Assembly: GCF_032854445.1 (NCBI RefSeq)
Contig: NC_088302.1
Location: 54,972,237-55,036,236 of the forward strand
Length of the DNA: 64,000 nt
DNA from: Liolophura sinensis
Lineage: Eukaryota; Mollusca; Polyplacophora; Chitonida; Chitonidae
Direction of reading: 5' to 3'
Program-made: the position numbers and the translations under genes
The notes under the pieces: generated by a model
What the model saw: the letters and a program-made list of their open reading frames with translations, nothing else
Database searches by the model: none
What the model was told of the DNA's origin: nothing
In this document: positions 33,721-46,059 of the stretch, in pieces
Layout: every line of letters starts with the position of its first letter
How positions within the stretch are numbered: the first letter of the stretch is position 1

Positions 33721-34019
33721 GGCTTTCTTTTATTTATCAGGAGAAAATATTGTGTTATTAAAATGTATTTAAGGTACGTAGGACGGCGATATTTTCTCTC
33801 TCTCTCTCATTGTCAAGTGACCTAGAAACCCACCCTTCTGAATCACCCTTCTGAATCTTACGTCTTGTACAAGAATAAAGATGTGGCAGCCACTTGATGA
33901 CTGCCAGGAGTTTGGGTGGAAGAGGGGGCCATCGCACGTATGGAATAGCTAACTGACAAATCTGCGCAGGAAACCCTTCGGCGGGCTCAACGAGAGCTTG
34001 GTTCAAGCAGACTAATGAT

Positions 34020-34066
34020 GAAGTGCCAACGCTATAGTTCTGAAAAGCCACCGTTGTACTTGGGAA
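34020..34066 (+). repeat. Two-copy remnant of the 22-bp array (unit ii)
   Basis: GCTATAGTTCTGAAAAGCC followed by ACCGTTGTACTTGGGAAA resembles two diverged 22-bp units, right of the core block as in the other three units. Confidence 0.45.
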
Positions 34067-35514
34067 ATACCATCCATGTTACACTTCAAAGCAACCTGAT
34101 AATAATTATCAACGTTGGCACTCTCTTAAAACTAATATGACTTTGATAAAGTTAAAATCAACATTTTGGCCGTGGTGGAGTTCGAAAGCTATAATATAAT
34201 TAGGTTAACGCTCTCTTAAATATACCTGAATCAATTAAAACAAATGAATTATATGTTTGCCGATTTGCCATTACTTTTAATTGTTTAGACTACAGACAGG
34301 TAGATCTGTGATGTTTAACACCCTCAAAATTAACATGATGAAACCAAAAATAGATTGCAGGTTACTCTTTAACATCAGTATTTACTGCGTATAGACTGCG
34401 CTATGCGTTCGGTGCAGTCGATGTTGCACTCTCAATGTAGTATGGATCTGACAGGTGTGCTGGGACGCGTCTCCATGACAATGCTAGGCACGTGACAAGG
34501 CTGAACTATTACACACTGATGCGTCTAGGTGGCAAGTGTAGATGGTCTATGTACGGTTAACAATCGTGTACAGGTGTGTGCAGGTATGACCTGTACATCG
34601 TGGCCTATATCTACCTGGAAGGTCATTTCCCGTAATACTGAATCATTCCTTAACAACCCGTCAACATTTTTCGTCAAGAAGTAGCTAGATGGTCTCTCAG
34701 CACTGAGCGCTCGGACCCTAACAGCTGAGGTGTTTCACAAGCGAATCTTCGTGTCAAGAATTTATCATTGATGTCCAATCTTTGTGTCATTTGCATTTTC
34801 AAAAAATAAAATGAATATTTCATTATCAGATTACTGCTTTCATGTGACAGGTCCTACAACCAGCGCATGTGCAAGATTTTGTGTGGATCACCATAGCTAT
34901 CCATTTTCGATAAGGATAAACTGACTTTACTGCACTGATAAAGGTGTGCGTGATCTTTTACGGTTTGCTCTACTCAGAACTTTTCCCTTCGGTATAGCTC
35001 ACCATTAACCCAAACGAAGAAATGAAGATAAAAACACTCCTCAATAAAGACAACACATTATGTGACTATCGCAACGCTGACATTACATCTATTCTTCACA
35101 GATCGATACGGGAGGCACTCGCGGTTTCACAGGCATGACAGCCATGATTGGTTATATCACAAGGTATACAAGTACTTTACTAGGATACAACCTATAATCG
35201 CCGCTGAGTCAACAGAAACGCTTCTATTTTCTACTGTGAGCGTATCGTAGATGAGTGATTAAGGTGATTGCCTTTCAATGTCGTATCGTCCTCTCCGACC
35301 GTACGTGGGAAGGTCTGCCAGCAGCCTGCGGATTATGTTTCTCCCAGCATAATGCTGGACACCGTCGTTTGTGTGAAACATTCTTGAATATGTCCAATGA
35401 AATGAAATAGGTAAATCCAATCAATGTCGTATTATATTACATTATTCTTACGTATGACATATATCACACATGGACGCCGGGCACTCATGTTGCTTCTATA
35501 TACTTGCGGCCATT
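34067..35514. other. Region with no supported gene; includes a SINE fragment
   Basis: AT-rich sequence without convincing coding frames. A diverged family 1 SINE body fragment lies at 35296-35412 (CCGACCGTACGTGGGAAGGT, then CATAATGCTGGACACCGTCG). Confidence 0.55.
35296..35412 (+). mobile_element. Diverged SINE body fragment (family 1)
   Basis: Body segments CGTACGTGGGAAGGTCTGCC, AGCAGCCTGCGGAT and CATAATGCTGGACACCGTCG are kept. Head and tail are missing or decayed. Confidence 0.75.
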
Positions 35515-35520
35515 GTATGG

Positions 35521-38500
35521 TGAGGTGTGCTGGTAGCTAGGGTCGTCAGGAACATGGTGCATGAGGTGTGCTGGTAGCTAGGGTTGTCAGGAACATGGTG
35601 CATGAGGTGTGCTGGTAGCTAGGGTCGTCAGAAACATGGTACATGAGGTGTGCTGGTAGCTAGGATCGTCAGGAACATGGTGCATGAGGTGTGCTGGTAG
35701 CTAGGATCGTCAGGAACATGGTGCATGAGGTGTGCTGGTAACTAGGGTGGTCAGGAACATGGTGCATGAGGTGTGCTGCTAGCTAGGATCGTCAGGAACA
35801 TGGTGCATGAGGTGTGCTGGTAGCTAGGGTGGTCAGGAACATGGTGAATAAGGTGTGCTGGTAGCTATTGTGGTCAGGAACATGGTGCATAAGGTGTGCT
35901 GGTAGCTAGGGTCGTCAGGAACATGGTGCATGAGGTGTGCTGGTAACTAGGGTGGTCAGGAACATGGTACATGAGGTGTGCTGGTAGCTAGGATCGTCAG
36001 GAACATTTTGCATGAGGTGTGCTGGTAGCTAGGGTCGTCAGGAACATGGTGCATGAGGTGTGCTGGTAGCTAGGATAGCAAGGAACATGGTGCATAATGT
36101 GTGCTAGTAGCTAGGGTGGTCAGGAACATGGTGCATGAGGTGTGCTGGTAGCTAGGGTCGTCAGCAACATGGTGCATGAGGTGTGCTGGTAACTAGGGTG
36201 GTCAGGAACATGGTGCATGAGGTGTGCTGGTAGCTAGGATAGCAAGGAACATGGTGCATGAGGTGTGCTGGTAGCTAGGGTCGTCAGGAACATGGTGCAT
36301 GAGGTGTGCTGGTAGCTAGGATAGCAAGGAATATGGTGCATGAGGTGTGCTGGTAGCTGAGGTGGTCAGGAACATGGTACATGAGGTGTGCTGGTAGCTA
36401 GGATCGTAAGGAACATGGTGCATGAGGTGTGCTGGTAGCTAGGGTTCTCAGGAACATGGTGCATGAGGTGTGCTGGTAGCTAGGATCGTCAGGAACATGA
36501 TGCATGAGGTGTGCTGGTAGCTAGGGTGGTCAGGAACATGGTGCATAAGGTGTGCTGGTAGCTAGGGTCGTCAGGAACATTTTGCATGAGGTGTGCTGGT
36601 AACTAGGGTGGTCAGGAACATGGTGCATGAGGTGTGCTGGTAGCTAGGGTCGTCAGGAAAATGGTACATGAGGTGTGCTGGTAGCTAGGGTGGTCAGGAA
36701 CATGGTGCATGAGGTGTGCTGGTAGCTAGGATAGCAAGGAACATAGTGCATGAAGTGTGCTGGTAGCTAGGATCGTCAGGAACATGGTGCATGAGGTGTG
36801 CTGGTAGCTAAAATAGCAAGGAATATGGTGCATGAGGTGTGCTGGTAGCTAGGATCGTCAGGAACATGGTGCATAAGGTGTGCTGGTAGCTAGGGTCGTC
36901 AGGAACATGGTACATGAGGTGTGCTGGTAGCTAGGGTCGTCAGGAACATGGTACATGGGGTGTGCTGGTAGCTAGGGTCGTCAGGAACATGGCACATGAG
37001 GTGTGCTGGTAGCTAGGGTCGTCAGGAACATGGTGCATGAGGTGTGCTGGTAGCTATTGTGGTCAGGAACATGGTGAATAAGGTGTGCTGGTAGCTAGGG
37101 TTGTCAGGAACATGGTGCATAAGGTGTGCTGGTAGCTAGGGTCGTCAGGAACATGGTGCATGAGGTGTGCTGGTAATTAGGGTGGTCAGGAACATGGTGC
37201 ATAAGGTGTGCTGGTAGCTAGGGTCGTCAGGAACATGGTGCATGAGGTGTGCTGGTAGCTAGGGTGGTCAGGAACATGGTACATGAGGTGTGCTGGTAGC
37301 TAGGATCGTCAGGAACATGGTACATGAGGTGTGCTGGTAGCTAGGGTGGTCAGGAACATGGTGCATGAGGTGTGCTGGTAGCTAGGGTCCTCAGGAACAT
37401 GGTGCATAAGGTGTGCTGGTAGCTAGGGTCGTCAGGAACATTTTGCATGAGGTGTGCTGGTAACTAGGGTGGTCAGGAACATGGTGCATGAGGTGTGCTG
37501 GTAGCTAGGGTCGTCAGGAAAATGGTACATGAGGTGTGCTGGTAGCTAGGGTCGTCAGAAATATGGTGCATGAGGTGTGCTGGTAGCTAGGATAGCAAGG
37601 AACATGGTGCATGAAGCGTGCTGGTAGCTAGGATCGTCAGGAACATGGTGCATGAGGTGTGCCGGTAGCTAGAATAGCAAGGAATATGTTGCATGAGGTG
37701 TGCTGGTAGCTAGGGTCGTCAGGAACATGGTGCATAAGGTGTGCTGGTAGCTAGGATAGCAAGGAACATGGTACATGAGGTGTGCTGGTAGCTAGGGTTG
37801 TCAGGAACATGGTGCATGAGGTGTGCTGGTAGCTAGGATAGCAAGGAATATGGTGCATGAGGTGTGCTGGTAGCTAGGGTCGTCAGGAACATTGTGCATG
37901 AGGTGTGCTGGTAGCTAGGGTCGTCAGGAACATGGTACATGAGGTGTGCTGGTAGCTAGGGTCGTCAGGAACATGGTACATGGGGTGTGCTGGTAGCTAG
38001 GGTCGTCAGGAACATGGCACATGAGGTGTGCTGGTAGCTAGGGTCGTCAGGAACATGCTGCATGAGGTGTGCTGGTAGCTAGGGTGGTCAGGAACATGGT
38101 GCATGAGGTGTGCTGGTAGCTAGGATCGTCAGGAACATGGTGCATGAGGTGTGCTGGTAGCTAGGGTCGTCAGGGACATGGTACATGAGGTGTGCTGGTA
38201 GCTAGGATCGTCAGGAACATGGTGCATGAGGCGTGCTGGCAGCTAGGGTTGTCAGGAACAGGGTGCATGAGGTGTGCTGGTAGCTAGGATCGTAAGGAAC
38301 ATGGTGCATGAGGTGTGCTGGTAGTTATTGTGGTCAGGAACATGGTGAATAAGGTGTGCTGGTAGCTAGGATCGTCAGGAACATGGTGCATAAGGTGTGC
38401 TGGTAGCTAGGATCGTCAGGAACATGGTGCATGAGGTGTGCTGGTAATTAGGGTGGTCAGGAACATGGTGCATGAGGTGTGCTGGTAGCTAGGGTCGTCA

Positions 38501-38982
38501 GGAACATGGTGCATGAGGTGTGCTGGTAGCTAGGGTGGTCAGGAACATGGTACATGAGGTGTGCTGGTAGCTAGGATCGTCAGGAACATGGTACATGAGG
38601 TGTGCTGGTAGCTAGGGTGGTCAGGAACATGGTGCATGAGGTGTGCTGGTAGCTAGGGTCGTCAGGAACGTGGTGTATGAGGTGTGCTGCTAGCTAGGAT
38701 CGTCAGGAACATGGTGCATGAGATGTGCTAGTAGCTAGGGTCGTCAAGAACATGGTACATGAGGTGTGCTGGTAGCTAGGATCGTAAGGAACATGGTGCA
38801 TGAGGTGTGCTGGTAGCTAGGGTGGTCAGGAACATGGTGCATGAGGTGTGCTGGTAACTAGGGTGGTCAGGAATATGGTACATGAGGTGTGCTGGTAGCT
38901 AGGATCGTAAGGAATATGGTGCATAAGGTGTGCTGGTAGCTAGGGTCATCAGGAACATGGTGCATGAGGTGTGCTGATAGCT
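35521..38982 (+). repeat. 41-bp minisatellite, about 84 copies
   Basis: Unit AGGTGTGCTGGTAGCTAGG followed by GTCGTCAGGAACATGGTGCATG. The 41-bp step is kept almost without indels over 3.46 kb. Variants at a few positions (GGTCGTC, GATCGTC, GGTGGTC, GATAGCAAG) recur in blocks. Rare marks repeat at exact multiples of 41: CATTTTGCATG at about 36579 and 37440 (861 bp = 21 units), GGCACATGAG at 36991 and 38016 (1025 bp = 25 units), TAG(C/T)TATTGTGG near 35862, 37051 and 38322 (29 and 31 units). This indicates higher-order duplication by unequal exchange. No open frame spans it. Confidence 0.97.
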
Positions 38983-39450
38983 CAGTTTTCAAACTGCCCA
39001 GTACTTATGTCAATCTCATCGGCATCTGCTTGAAAATGTACTTCAAACCGAATAGCATTTCCCTAAGGAGGGGTGGGTATAGTGATCTGTCCAAAATCTG
39101 GAATATTTTCCAAGCTCTAGTCGTGTACCACAATTCTATGGGAAAAAACCTTCGTGTGTACGGCGGCACTTCATCCGTCAGTTGTACCACACACGCGACT
39201 AAAAACCAGAGCACGCAAAGTCTCTATCCACTACGCAGACATGTGCCTCATTTTACCCAGTCGGTAATATCAGAAAGCAGTCTGACATCTCCCACAACTC
39301 TGGTGTGACAACCAACAGTCTATATTGAAAAAACACATTCTATTTAATGCCACAATCTACATTGCACTGGTGATGGAAAATCATTATCTGTGGACAAATA
39401 TGCGGTGGATATACCTATAAGTCAAACTGAGTTTAAGAATGAGGGAATCT
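38983..39450 (+). repeat. Inverted partner S of 28300-29030
   Basis: Reverse complement of the 28.3-29.0 kb segment. It begins immediately after the 41-bp array at CTCAGTTTTCAAACTG, then CGTGTACCACAATTCTATGG, CCTTCGTGTGTACGGCGGC, CACTTCATCCGTCAGTTGTA and ATGTGCCTCATTTTACCCAG. It marks the start of the minus-oriented arm of the cluster. Confidence 0.82.
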
Positions 39451-39557
39451 GTCATTTTCCTGAACATACATGATGGAGATCTTACAATGCGATACAACAT
39501 GCGTTTGATAACACCGGTTTAAATCCACATACTTCACCGGCTCTTGCCTTAACCTTG

Positions 39558-40378
39558 TAGTACTGTCACATTGTTTTGACTTGCTCATGTTTATAACATG
39601 TAGTACTGTCACATTGTTTTGACTTGCTCTTGTTTATAACATGTAGCACTGTCACATTGTTTTGAATGGCTCTTGTTTATAACATGTAGTACTGTCACAT
39701 TGTTTTGACTTGCTCTTGTTTATAACATGTAGTACTGTCACATTGTTTTGAATGGCTCATGTTTATAACATGTAGTAATGTCACATTGTTTTGACTGGCT
39801 CTTGTTTATAACATGTAGTACTGTCACATTGTTTTGGCTTGCTCATGTTTATAACATGTAGTACTGTCACATTGTTTTGACTTGCTCTTGTTTATGACAT
39901 GTAGTACTGTCACATTGTTTTGACTTGCTCTTGTTTATAACATGTAGTACTGTCACATTGTTTTGACTTGCTCTTGTTTATAACATGTAGTACTGTCACA
40001 TTGTTTTGAATGGCTCATGTTTATAACATGTAGTACTGTCACATTGTTTTGACTGGCTCTTGTTTATAACATGTAGTATTTTCACATTGTTTTGAATGGC
40101 TCTTGTTTATAACATGTAGTACTGTCACATTGTTTTGAATGGCTCTTGTTTATAATATGTAGTAATGTCACATTGTTTTGACTTGCTCATGTTTATAACA
40201 TGTAGTACTGTCACATTGTTTTGACTTGCTCTTGTTTATAACATGTAGTACTGTCACATTGTTTTGGCTTGCTCATGTTTATAACATGTAGTACTGTCAC
40301 ATTGTTTTGAATGGCTCTTGTTTATAACATGTAGTACTTTCACATTGTTTTGACTTGCTCTTGTTTACAACATGTAGT
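39558..40378 (-). repeat. 43-bp minisatellite of unit iii, about 19 copies
   Basis: On the plus strand the unit is TAGTACTGTCACATTGTTTT, then GACTTGCTCTTG or GAATGGCTCATG, then TTTATAACATG. The step is exactly 43 bp and copies are nearly identical. Two sub-variants alternate irregularly. It is the youngest of the related arrays (compare 25521-25920 and 44890-45640). Confidence 0.96.
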
Positions 40379-40411
40379 TATGTTTCTTTCCTGGCTTGTA
40401 TGAGTTCTAGG

Positions 40412-40524
40412 TGATTTATTCATTTATTTCATTTGTGTTTTACGACATAGGCTACTCAAGAATATTTCACTTATATGACGCCAACCAGCATTATAGGGGT
40501 AGAGCCCGGGGGAAACCCACGATT
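40412..40524 (-). mobile_element. 5'-truncated SINE fragment (family 1)
   Basis: On the plus strand TGATTTATTCATTTATTTCA, CTCAAGAATATTTCACTTAT and GCCCGGGGGAAACCCACGAT. Diverged, with several small deletions and no head. Confidence 0.85.
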
Positions 40525-40539
40525 TTTAGCTCTTCAAAC

Positions 40540-41650
40540 AATCGTTTTTTAAGGTGAAGGTTTAAATTAGGTAAAATATCTGTTTAGTCGGTTGCCGCTT
40601 TAAAACCATATTTATCGTTTCTTTAGAGAGAGCGAGGAATTCCATTATAGCAGGATAATGTATACACCGTGTAAGTCCTGACCCGACCAGATAGGAGTTG
40701 CTATTACAGGACTTTCGAACATACTAGCTTTTCTCACCATACGGCTCTGTTAAAGTAGTTCCATTTATCCCAATGACCGGTTCCGTGATGACAACGGGAA
40801 CACCCATTGATTTCCACAAACTCCGAGCGTAACATCGGCATGGCTCTGTTTACACTTCCGTACATTCTGTTGCAGTACTGTCCTCTCTAAATCTTTATAG
40901 AAATAATAACGCCTAATAGATTACAACTAACATTACCGCATTTTTTTTACCTAATTCTACTTAAGCCACGATGCAAAGGTAGTGGGAGAGGGTCTAAGTT
41001 GGTGCAATTTATCATTTACATGAACAGTCAGAATAAAACCCTGACAGATAAATTGACGAGAGGCCTTATTTCACCAGTTACTTGCGACCATTTGCCAGCT
41101 ATCACACTGTCGTCGTTCCTCTGGTTTCACTGGCTATGCTATAGGCTACGTCTTTAAATACGTCATAAAGTTCCACCACAGTCTGTAGCACAGCCCTTTT
41201 GCAAGCATTATTTTAGGATTTAAAGTAAACCAAATGAACACGGTACAAACGTAATATTGGTAATGTTGGTTGATATTATAGCGTCTTCTATTCTGTCTTC
41301 CTCTCAGAAATGACTGAGCATACACAAATGAACATTCTGTGATTTTTTATTAAAGTGCCTTTGTTAATTTTGGAGATGTGTAATTGTAAAGACGTAGATG
41401 AGTAATTCTTAAACTTTTAAACGAATTATTTGAGGATTTTGAAGACAACTATATACAAGAATAAAGGTTTCGTGACCCAGGTATGATGTTTTGGAAATAT
41501 CTTCAATCATTTTGTTTTTTTTTTTCTCTTGTCAATTGTAGCCAAACCTAACAATAATTCCATCCCAAGGATTCCGTCATTGACTGATCTAACTTCTAGC
41601 TACATATCTGTAACGATTACTCTATCCAGTCAGCTTGAATCAATGTATTA
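40540..41650 (+). repeat. Linker block of composite unit iii
   Basis: Reverse complement of the unit i linker: AAGGTGAAGG, AAAATATCTGTTTAGTCGGT, CAGGACTTTCGAACAT, GAAATATCTTCAATCATTTT, GATCTAACTTCTAGCTACAT and CTGTAACGATTACTCTATCC. The last two also recur in unit iv near 46283-46321. Confidence 0.82.
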
Positions 41651-42244
41651 CATATGTAATTCATTAAGACGTTATTCTAGATGAAAATTTAATGACTGTT
41701 TAATTGTCTAATACTTCAGAATCTTCGCTGCTCATTTAATACTGCGATAAAACCAGGGTGACATTGACTAGCAACTTCCCCCAGCAGGGAAGTTTGTATC
41801 TGTACCATCTGAGTTGGGTTCCCGGGAGGAGCAGTTGATGGAGAGGGTTTGTTATCTCCTCAACCCAGAAACCTTATAGCCATTATGTGGGTGGTATGTT
41901 CTTCATTATCCCCCAGGGTTCTTTCTCTGCCATGCCACTTTCCAGTTATTATCTGATCAGGCCTCGTATTGGTGTGCTATCCACCACCATGCTCTCAATG
42001 CTCTCTTTCTCAAAAAAAACAAAGAAACAAACAATAGCAAACAAATGTGTAGCAAAATTGCACAGGTACATTAAAGTGTACCTGCGGTAAACATTTTGTT
42101 TATGATTTGTGCACAGTTGCTTTTAGGAAGAGAGAGAGTGCACGGAATTTCACATATACTTTGTTTCGGTACAGTACAGGTAACTGCAATCACTGAGCAT
42201 AATACACGTCTACACTCTGTCAACATGTTAGTAATGTTAATAAA

Positions 42245-42308
42245 ATAAACAGCTATAATGTGGGTGGTATACTCTTCTATGGGACATAAAACACCAGTCA
42301 AATAGAGG
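42245..42308 (+). mobile_element. Decayed SINE 3' end (family 1)
   Basis: GTGGGTGGTATACTCTTC and GGGACATAAAACACCAGTCA, then AATAGA, match the 3' end of the SINE. Only about 60 bp remain. Confidence 0.5.
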
Positions 42309-42529
42309 AACACATATTTAACGGTTAGGAACTGTAATTTAAGAGACAGACAATGCCATTAGAGTGAGATATGATCAACATGGTCAACTCCGTACGACCT
42401 ACAATTGCCCTGAATGTAATTTTGATAACACTATTCTTCCCTTGGGTTACATAAAGTAGCATGTCTGCGGAACCATGAAGTAACCTTCAGGTAACAGTTT
42501 GTGCAGAAAAGGAAGAGATGTAGGGTGAG

Positions 42530-44460
42530 AAGACTGGTAATTTGCGCTGATTGATTGGTACTCAACCCAACTGCTAAAGCCGTGTACTGTACACAACCAA
42601 TTTAGGCTTTCAGGAGAATTGGGTGAGTAAGCTTAACTGTGCCTGGAGAACGAGGGGAGGGTTTGGATGACTAGAGGCCTCAGCAGGACAGTCTGCGGCT
42701 TCACCCCTCCTAAAGGCCCTTCTCCCATAGGCGATACAAAGTGGCTACTTAATACCTGGAAATGACTGAGTGGGTTTGCCTCTTCCTCAATAAACTAGAT
42801 TCCAGATTAGAAGTGTGTCTGGGGCTGTGTGTAGCTGGCTGGTGCCTGGGCTGCGGAGACCCGGTTGACGTGACACAGACCGCCTGCTGTTCCCTGCCCT
42901 GACTCTCCGCGACCCTGGCGGCCCTAAGCTGTAAGTGTGATGGAATACTGCCCTTTGGCTACTCCTCAGTGGTTGGGCCGCTGACATACAGAAGCCATCC
43001 TTACTCAGAAACAGATCTGTTATTGTAAACGGGTTTGTAATGCAAGGCAGCAAATGAATTATGTCTTTTGCAGAGCTTTTCAGCGCCAAAGGTAATTTTC
43101 GTCAGTTTTAATGTCTATCTTTTGTTGGCATATGCGAATCTCCATGGTCCCGTTATGTGACTGTGTCTTACTGTGGTTAACCCGGAAGGTATAGGTGATT
43201 AATGCGTCCTGTTATTAGACATCGTCACAGTGACCGGGACAATGAAATCAGCCAGTCGGATATATATTGTGAATCTATTTTGTACTTAACATTGATTTTT
43301 TCACGGTTTGCTGTTGAAAATCTCAATACAGGCTATACCTCTGATTTATCGACATGTTACCGATCCTAAAAACTCGCCACGCACCATTTAAATAAGCCGT
43401 ACCGGTGCCAATCTGAGTGGACAGCACCTACAGGAACTTTATGCAATTCCCCACAGTGTGTGGATTTACGAGATATTGCCAAACAGCCAAGAACGGACAT
43501 AAATATCTTAACAGATGACGTCTGACGGAGCGTGTAAGTGCCAAATCAGGCACATCGCGAAAATGCGCTCTCACAGCGATTATATCATGCGGAATGTCAT
43601 CAAATTTCTTCTGTGCTACCACGTTGTCTGAAACTACAATAATATTAGTGTCGCCTACCGAAAAGCGCTTACATAAACAATCTGCTCAGCCGAATCATCT
43701 TTGTGGAAATGTCAATGAGGTACCAAGTCTGGAATTAAAGACTGGATGAAACACTACCTCACAGTAATAAATCCTATTGGTATGTACATGTCCTGTTGTA
43801 AAGCACAAAGCCATGGTAGATTGTGGACACAAGGTTACTTGCTAGACACAATGTGTGTGGGGAATGAACTAGTAATTCCGGCCTGGGAGATCGGGGGAGA
43901 GGTCAGAATGTGCCGCTGAGGTAGCCACTAGCTGACAAGGGGGTGTGTTGACCAAGGGCCAGATACAACGAAACATGAACCACCGAGGCCTTGTGTATGG
44001 TGTATAAGATCTTGCTGATTTTTTTTTGATTGGTGTTTTACGCCGTACTCAAGAATATTTCACTTATACGACGGCGGCCAGCATTATGGTGGGTGGAAAC
44101 CGGGCAGAGCCTGGGGGAAACCCACGACCATCCGCAGGTTACTGGAAGACCTTCTCACGTACGGCCGCCGGCATGAGCTGGACTTGAACTCATAGCGACC
44201 ACATTGGTGAGAGACACCTGGGTCATTACGCTGCGCTAGCGCTTTAACCGACTGAGCCACGGAGGCCCCCAGATTTTGCTGACATTGCCCTTATACAACA
44301 CTGATTCAAGGTTAATGGGTACAAGGACAGTGGAGATTGTGTCGAAATGAAGGAGATTAATCGTGCTTATCAAATTAGAACAGGGCTAGAATTTCGTGGA
44401 TAATAAATAAGAAGTTTCACTCATAGAATTGAACCTTACCAAGGTTAAGTTAGACTTTTG
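42530..44460 (-). repeat. Composite repeat unit iii, core block (minus orientation)
   Basis: Reverse complement of unit i and ii core. Plus-strand landmarks: AGCCGTGTACTGTACACAAC, CAATTTAGGCTTTCAGGAGA, CTCAGCAGGACAGTCTGCGG, TAAGCTGTAAGTGTGATGGA, CTGCTCAGCCGAATCATCTT and GACCAAGGGCCAGATACAAC. It carries the 100-codon minus frame 42787-43089 (KDIIHLLPCITNPF, FCMSAAQPLRSSQRAVFHH) shared with units ii and iv. It is interrupted by the SINE at 44019-44270. Confidence 0.9.
44019..44270 (-). mobile_element. Full-length SINE (family 1) with TSD and known empty site
   Basis: Complete element in reverse: poly-T, GATTGGTGTTTTACGCCGTA, the body, then the tRNA head (complement of CTCCGTGGCTCAGTCGGTTA) ending GGAGGCCCCC. 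TSDs AGATCTTGCTGA (44007-44018) and AGATTTTGCTGA (44271-44282) differ at one base. Paralogous units i, ii and iv have the target only once and without the SINE (for example AACATCTCATCCATC complement at 21577-21592, and GGATGTTGCTGACATG at 48345-48360). Confidence 0.95.
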
Positions 44461-44519
44461 CGGTATACTTCACGATAATTTGTTGGTAGATGTTATTTCA
44501 CCAAATCAAACTGAGAAAT

Positions 44520-44735
44520 TAGTGTGGAAATGCCGCCATTAGAGTGTTGGAATCTAACCATTATAGTGTTGACATGACACCATTGTTGTGCTGAAATGAG
44601 ATTTATTCTGTATGGAAATGACACCATTGGAAGTTGAAATCTAACCATTATAGTGCTGACATAACACCATTCTGGTGCTGAGATGAGATTTATTCTGCAT
44701 GGAAATGACACAGTTATAGTCTCAAATGCAACTGT
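44520..44735 (+). repeat. 22-bp degenerate array of unit iii
   Basis: Repeats of CATTATAGTGTTGACATGAC-like units with period near 22 bp, immediately right of the core block. Confidence 0.8.
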
Positions 44736-44889
44736 ATTAAAATGCTACAATTATTATCTAAGCACAGAAGTATCAGCGGAGAGCCACCTAACATTTCAAC
44801 ATGGCATAGCTGTGGCCGAACTGCGGTTTCCAGATTTTGTGGAGCCATTAGAGACCTTTAATTAGAAGCTACAAGTTGTAAGTTGTAAC

Positions 44890-45640
44890 TTGTAACTTCT
44901 GACTAAAGGTTTGGATTGCGTTTAATATTTCGCTGTTTCTTGCATAAAGATTGTAGCTCTATAACATTGTTTTCGATGGATCTTGCTTAAAGTTTGTAGG
45001 TCTGTTTGATTGTTTCGCTGGCTCTTGCTCAAAGCCGGTAGCTCTCTCTTGCTTAAAGTTTGTAGTTGTTTCTCATTGTTTTTGCTTGTGCTTGCTTAAT
45101 GCTTGTAGCTCTATCTCATTGTTTTCGCTGTTTGTTGCTGAAATCTTGCAGCTCTGTCTGATTATATTCGTTGACTCTTGCTGAAAGCTTGTAACTCTGT
45201 CTCAGTATTTTCGCTGGGTCTTGCATATAGCCTGGTTTTTGGCTGATGACTTGTAGCTCTGTACCATTGATTTGGCTGGCTCTTGCGTATGGAGTCCCGT
45301 CACATTGTCTTTGGGTGTCTCTAGTTTGAACGTTGAAGTACCGTCAGTTTGTTTTCACTGGCTCTTGCGTATGGCTTGTAGCTCCGTCACATCGTTTCTT
45401 CGCTGTTTGTGACTGATGGCTTGCGGTTTCTTGGCTCTTGCTTGTGACTTGTGATGCGTCACATTGTCTTTATTGATTCTTTTTTATAGGTTGTTGTGCC
45501 GCAGCATTGTTTTTGCTAGCTATTTTTCATAGCTTACAGTGCTGCTGCTCATTGTTTTAGCTGATTCTAACCTACACTGTCTAATTCCGTCTCATTGCCT
45601 TTGCTGGTTCTGGCTTATGCCTTGTGGTTGTCATATTACT
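44890..45640 (-). repeat. Old, degenerate 43-bp-type array
   Basis: Diverged units such as GCTGGCTCTTGCTCAAAGC and TTGTAGCTCTGTCTCATTG with variable length, clearly related to the homogeneous array at 39558-40378. It occupies the junction between units iii and iv, the place expected if those units are tandem copies. Confidence 0.8.
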
Positions 45641-46059
45641 GTATGCAAAGCTGTTTCGTCCTGAATTTTTTGAATTCGGGACTTTTTGAATTCTTAAGAC
45701 AGCTGATAGCTGGCTATAACTATATAAACCTGTTGAACCGATTGAGTAGATTCGTTTAGGCCTTTTTAACTCTTCCTACCATTGGTCTTACAATAAATGA
45801 TTCTGTAATGATATTGAGATCAGCTAGTGATCTACGCAGACACATTTTGAGTAACGTGGAACATCTGCAAGGCTCACTATACATTTCATACATTTCGGGC
45901 CGTTACGTCTTACCTAAATCTTTACAGAGCAGTGCTTTTGTATGGACGGTAAGCACTGGACAGGCTTTAGCACAGAGGGTCATAGAGGGTGATGCATGGA
46001 CAAAGTCCATAATTGCGCTATTAGTAAAGATAGTTATTGTTGTAGGGCGGTGTACTGTC

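Noticed and set aside
35521-38982. CRISPR-like array of regular repeats
   Set aside because: Units are contiguous 41-bp tandem copies with no unique spacers, in a eukaryotic context; it is a minisatellite.
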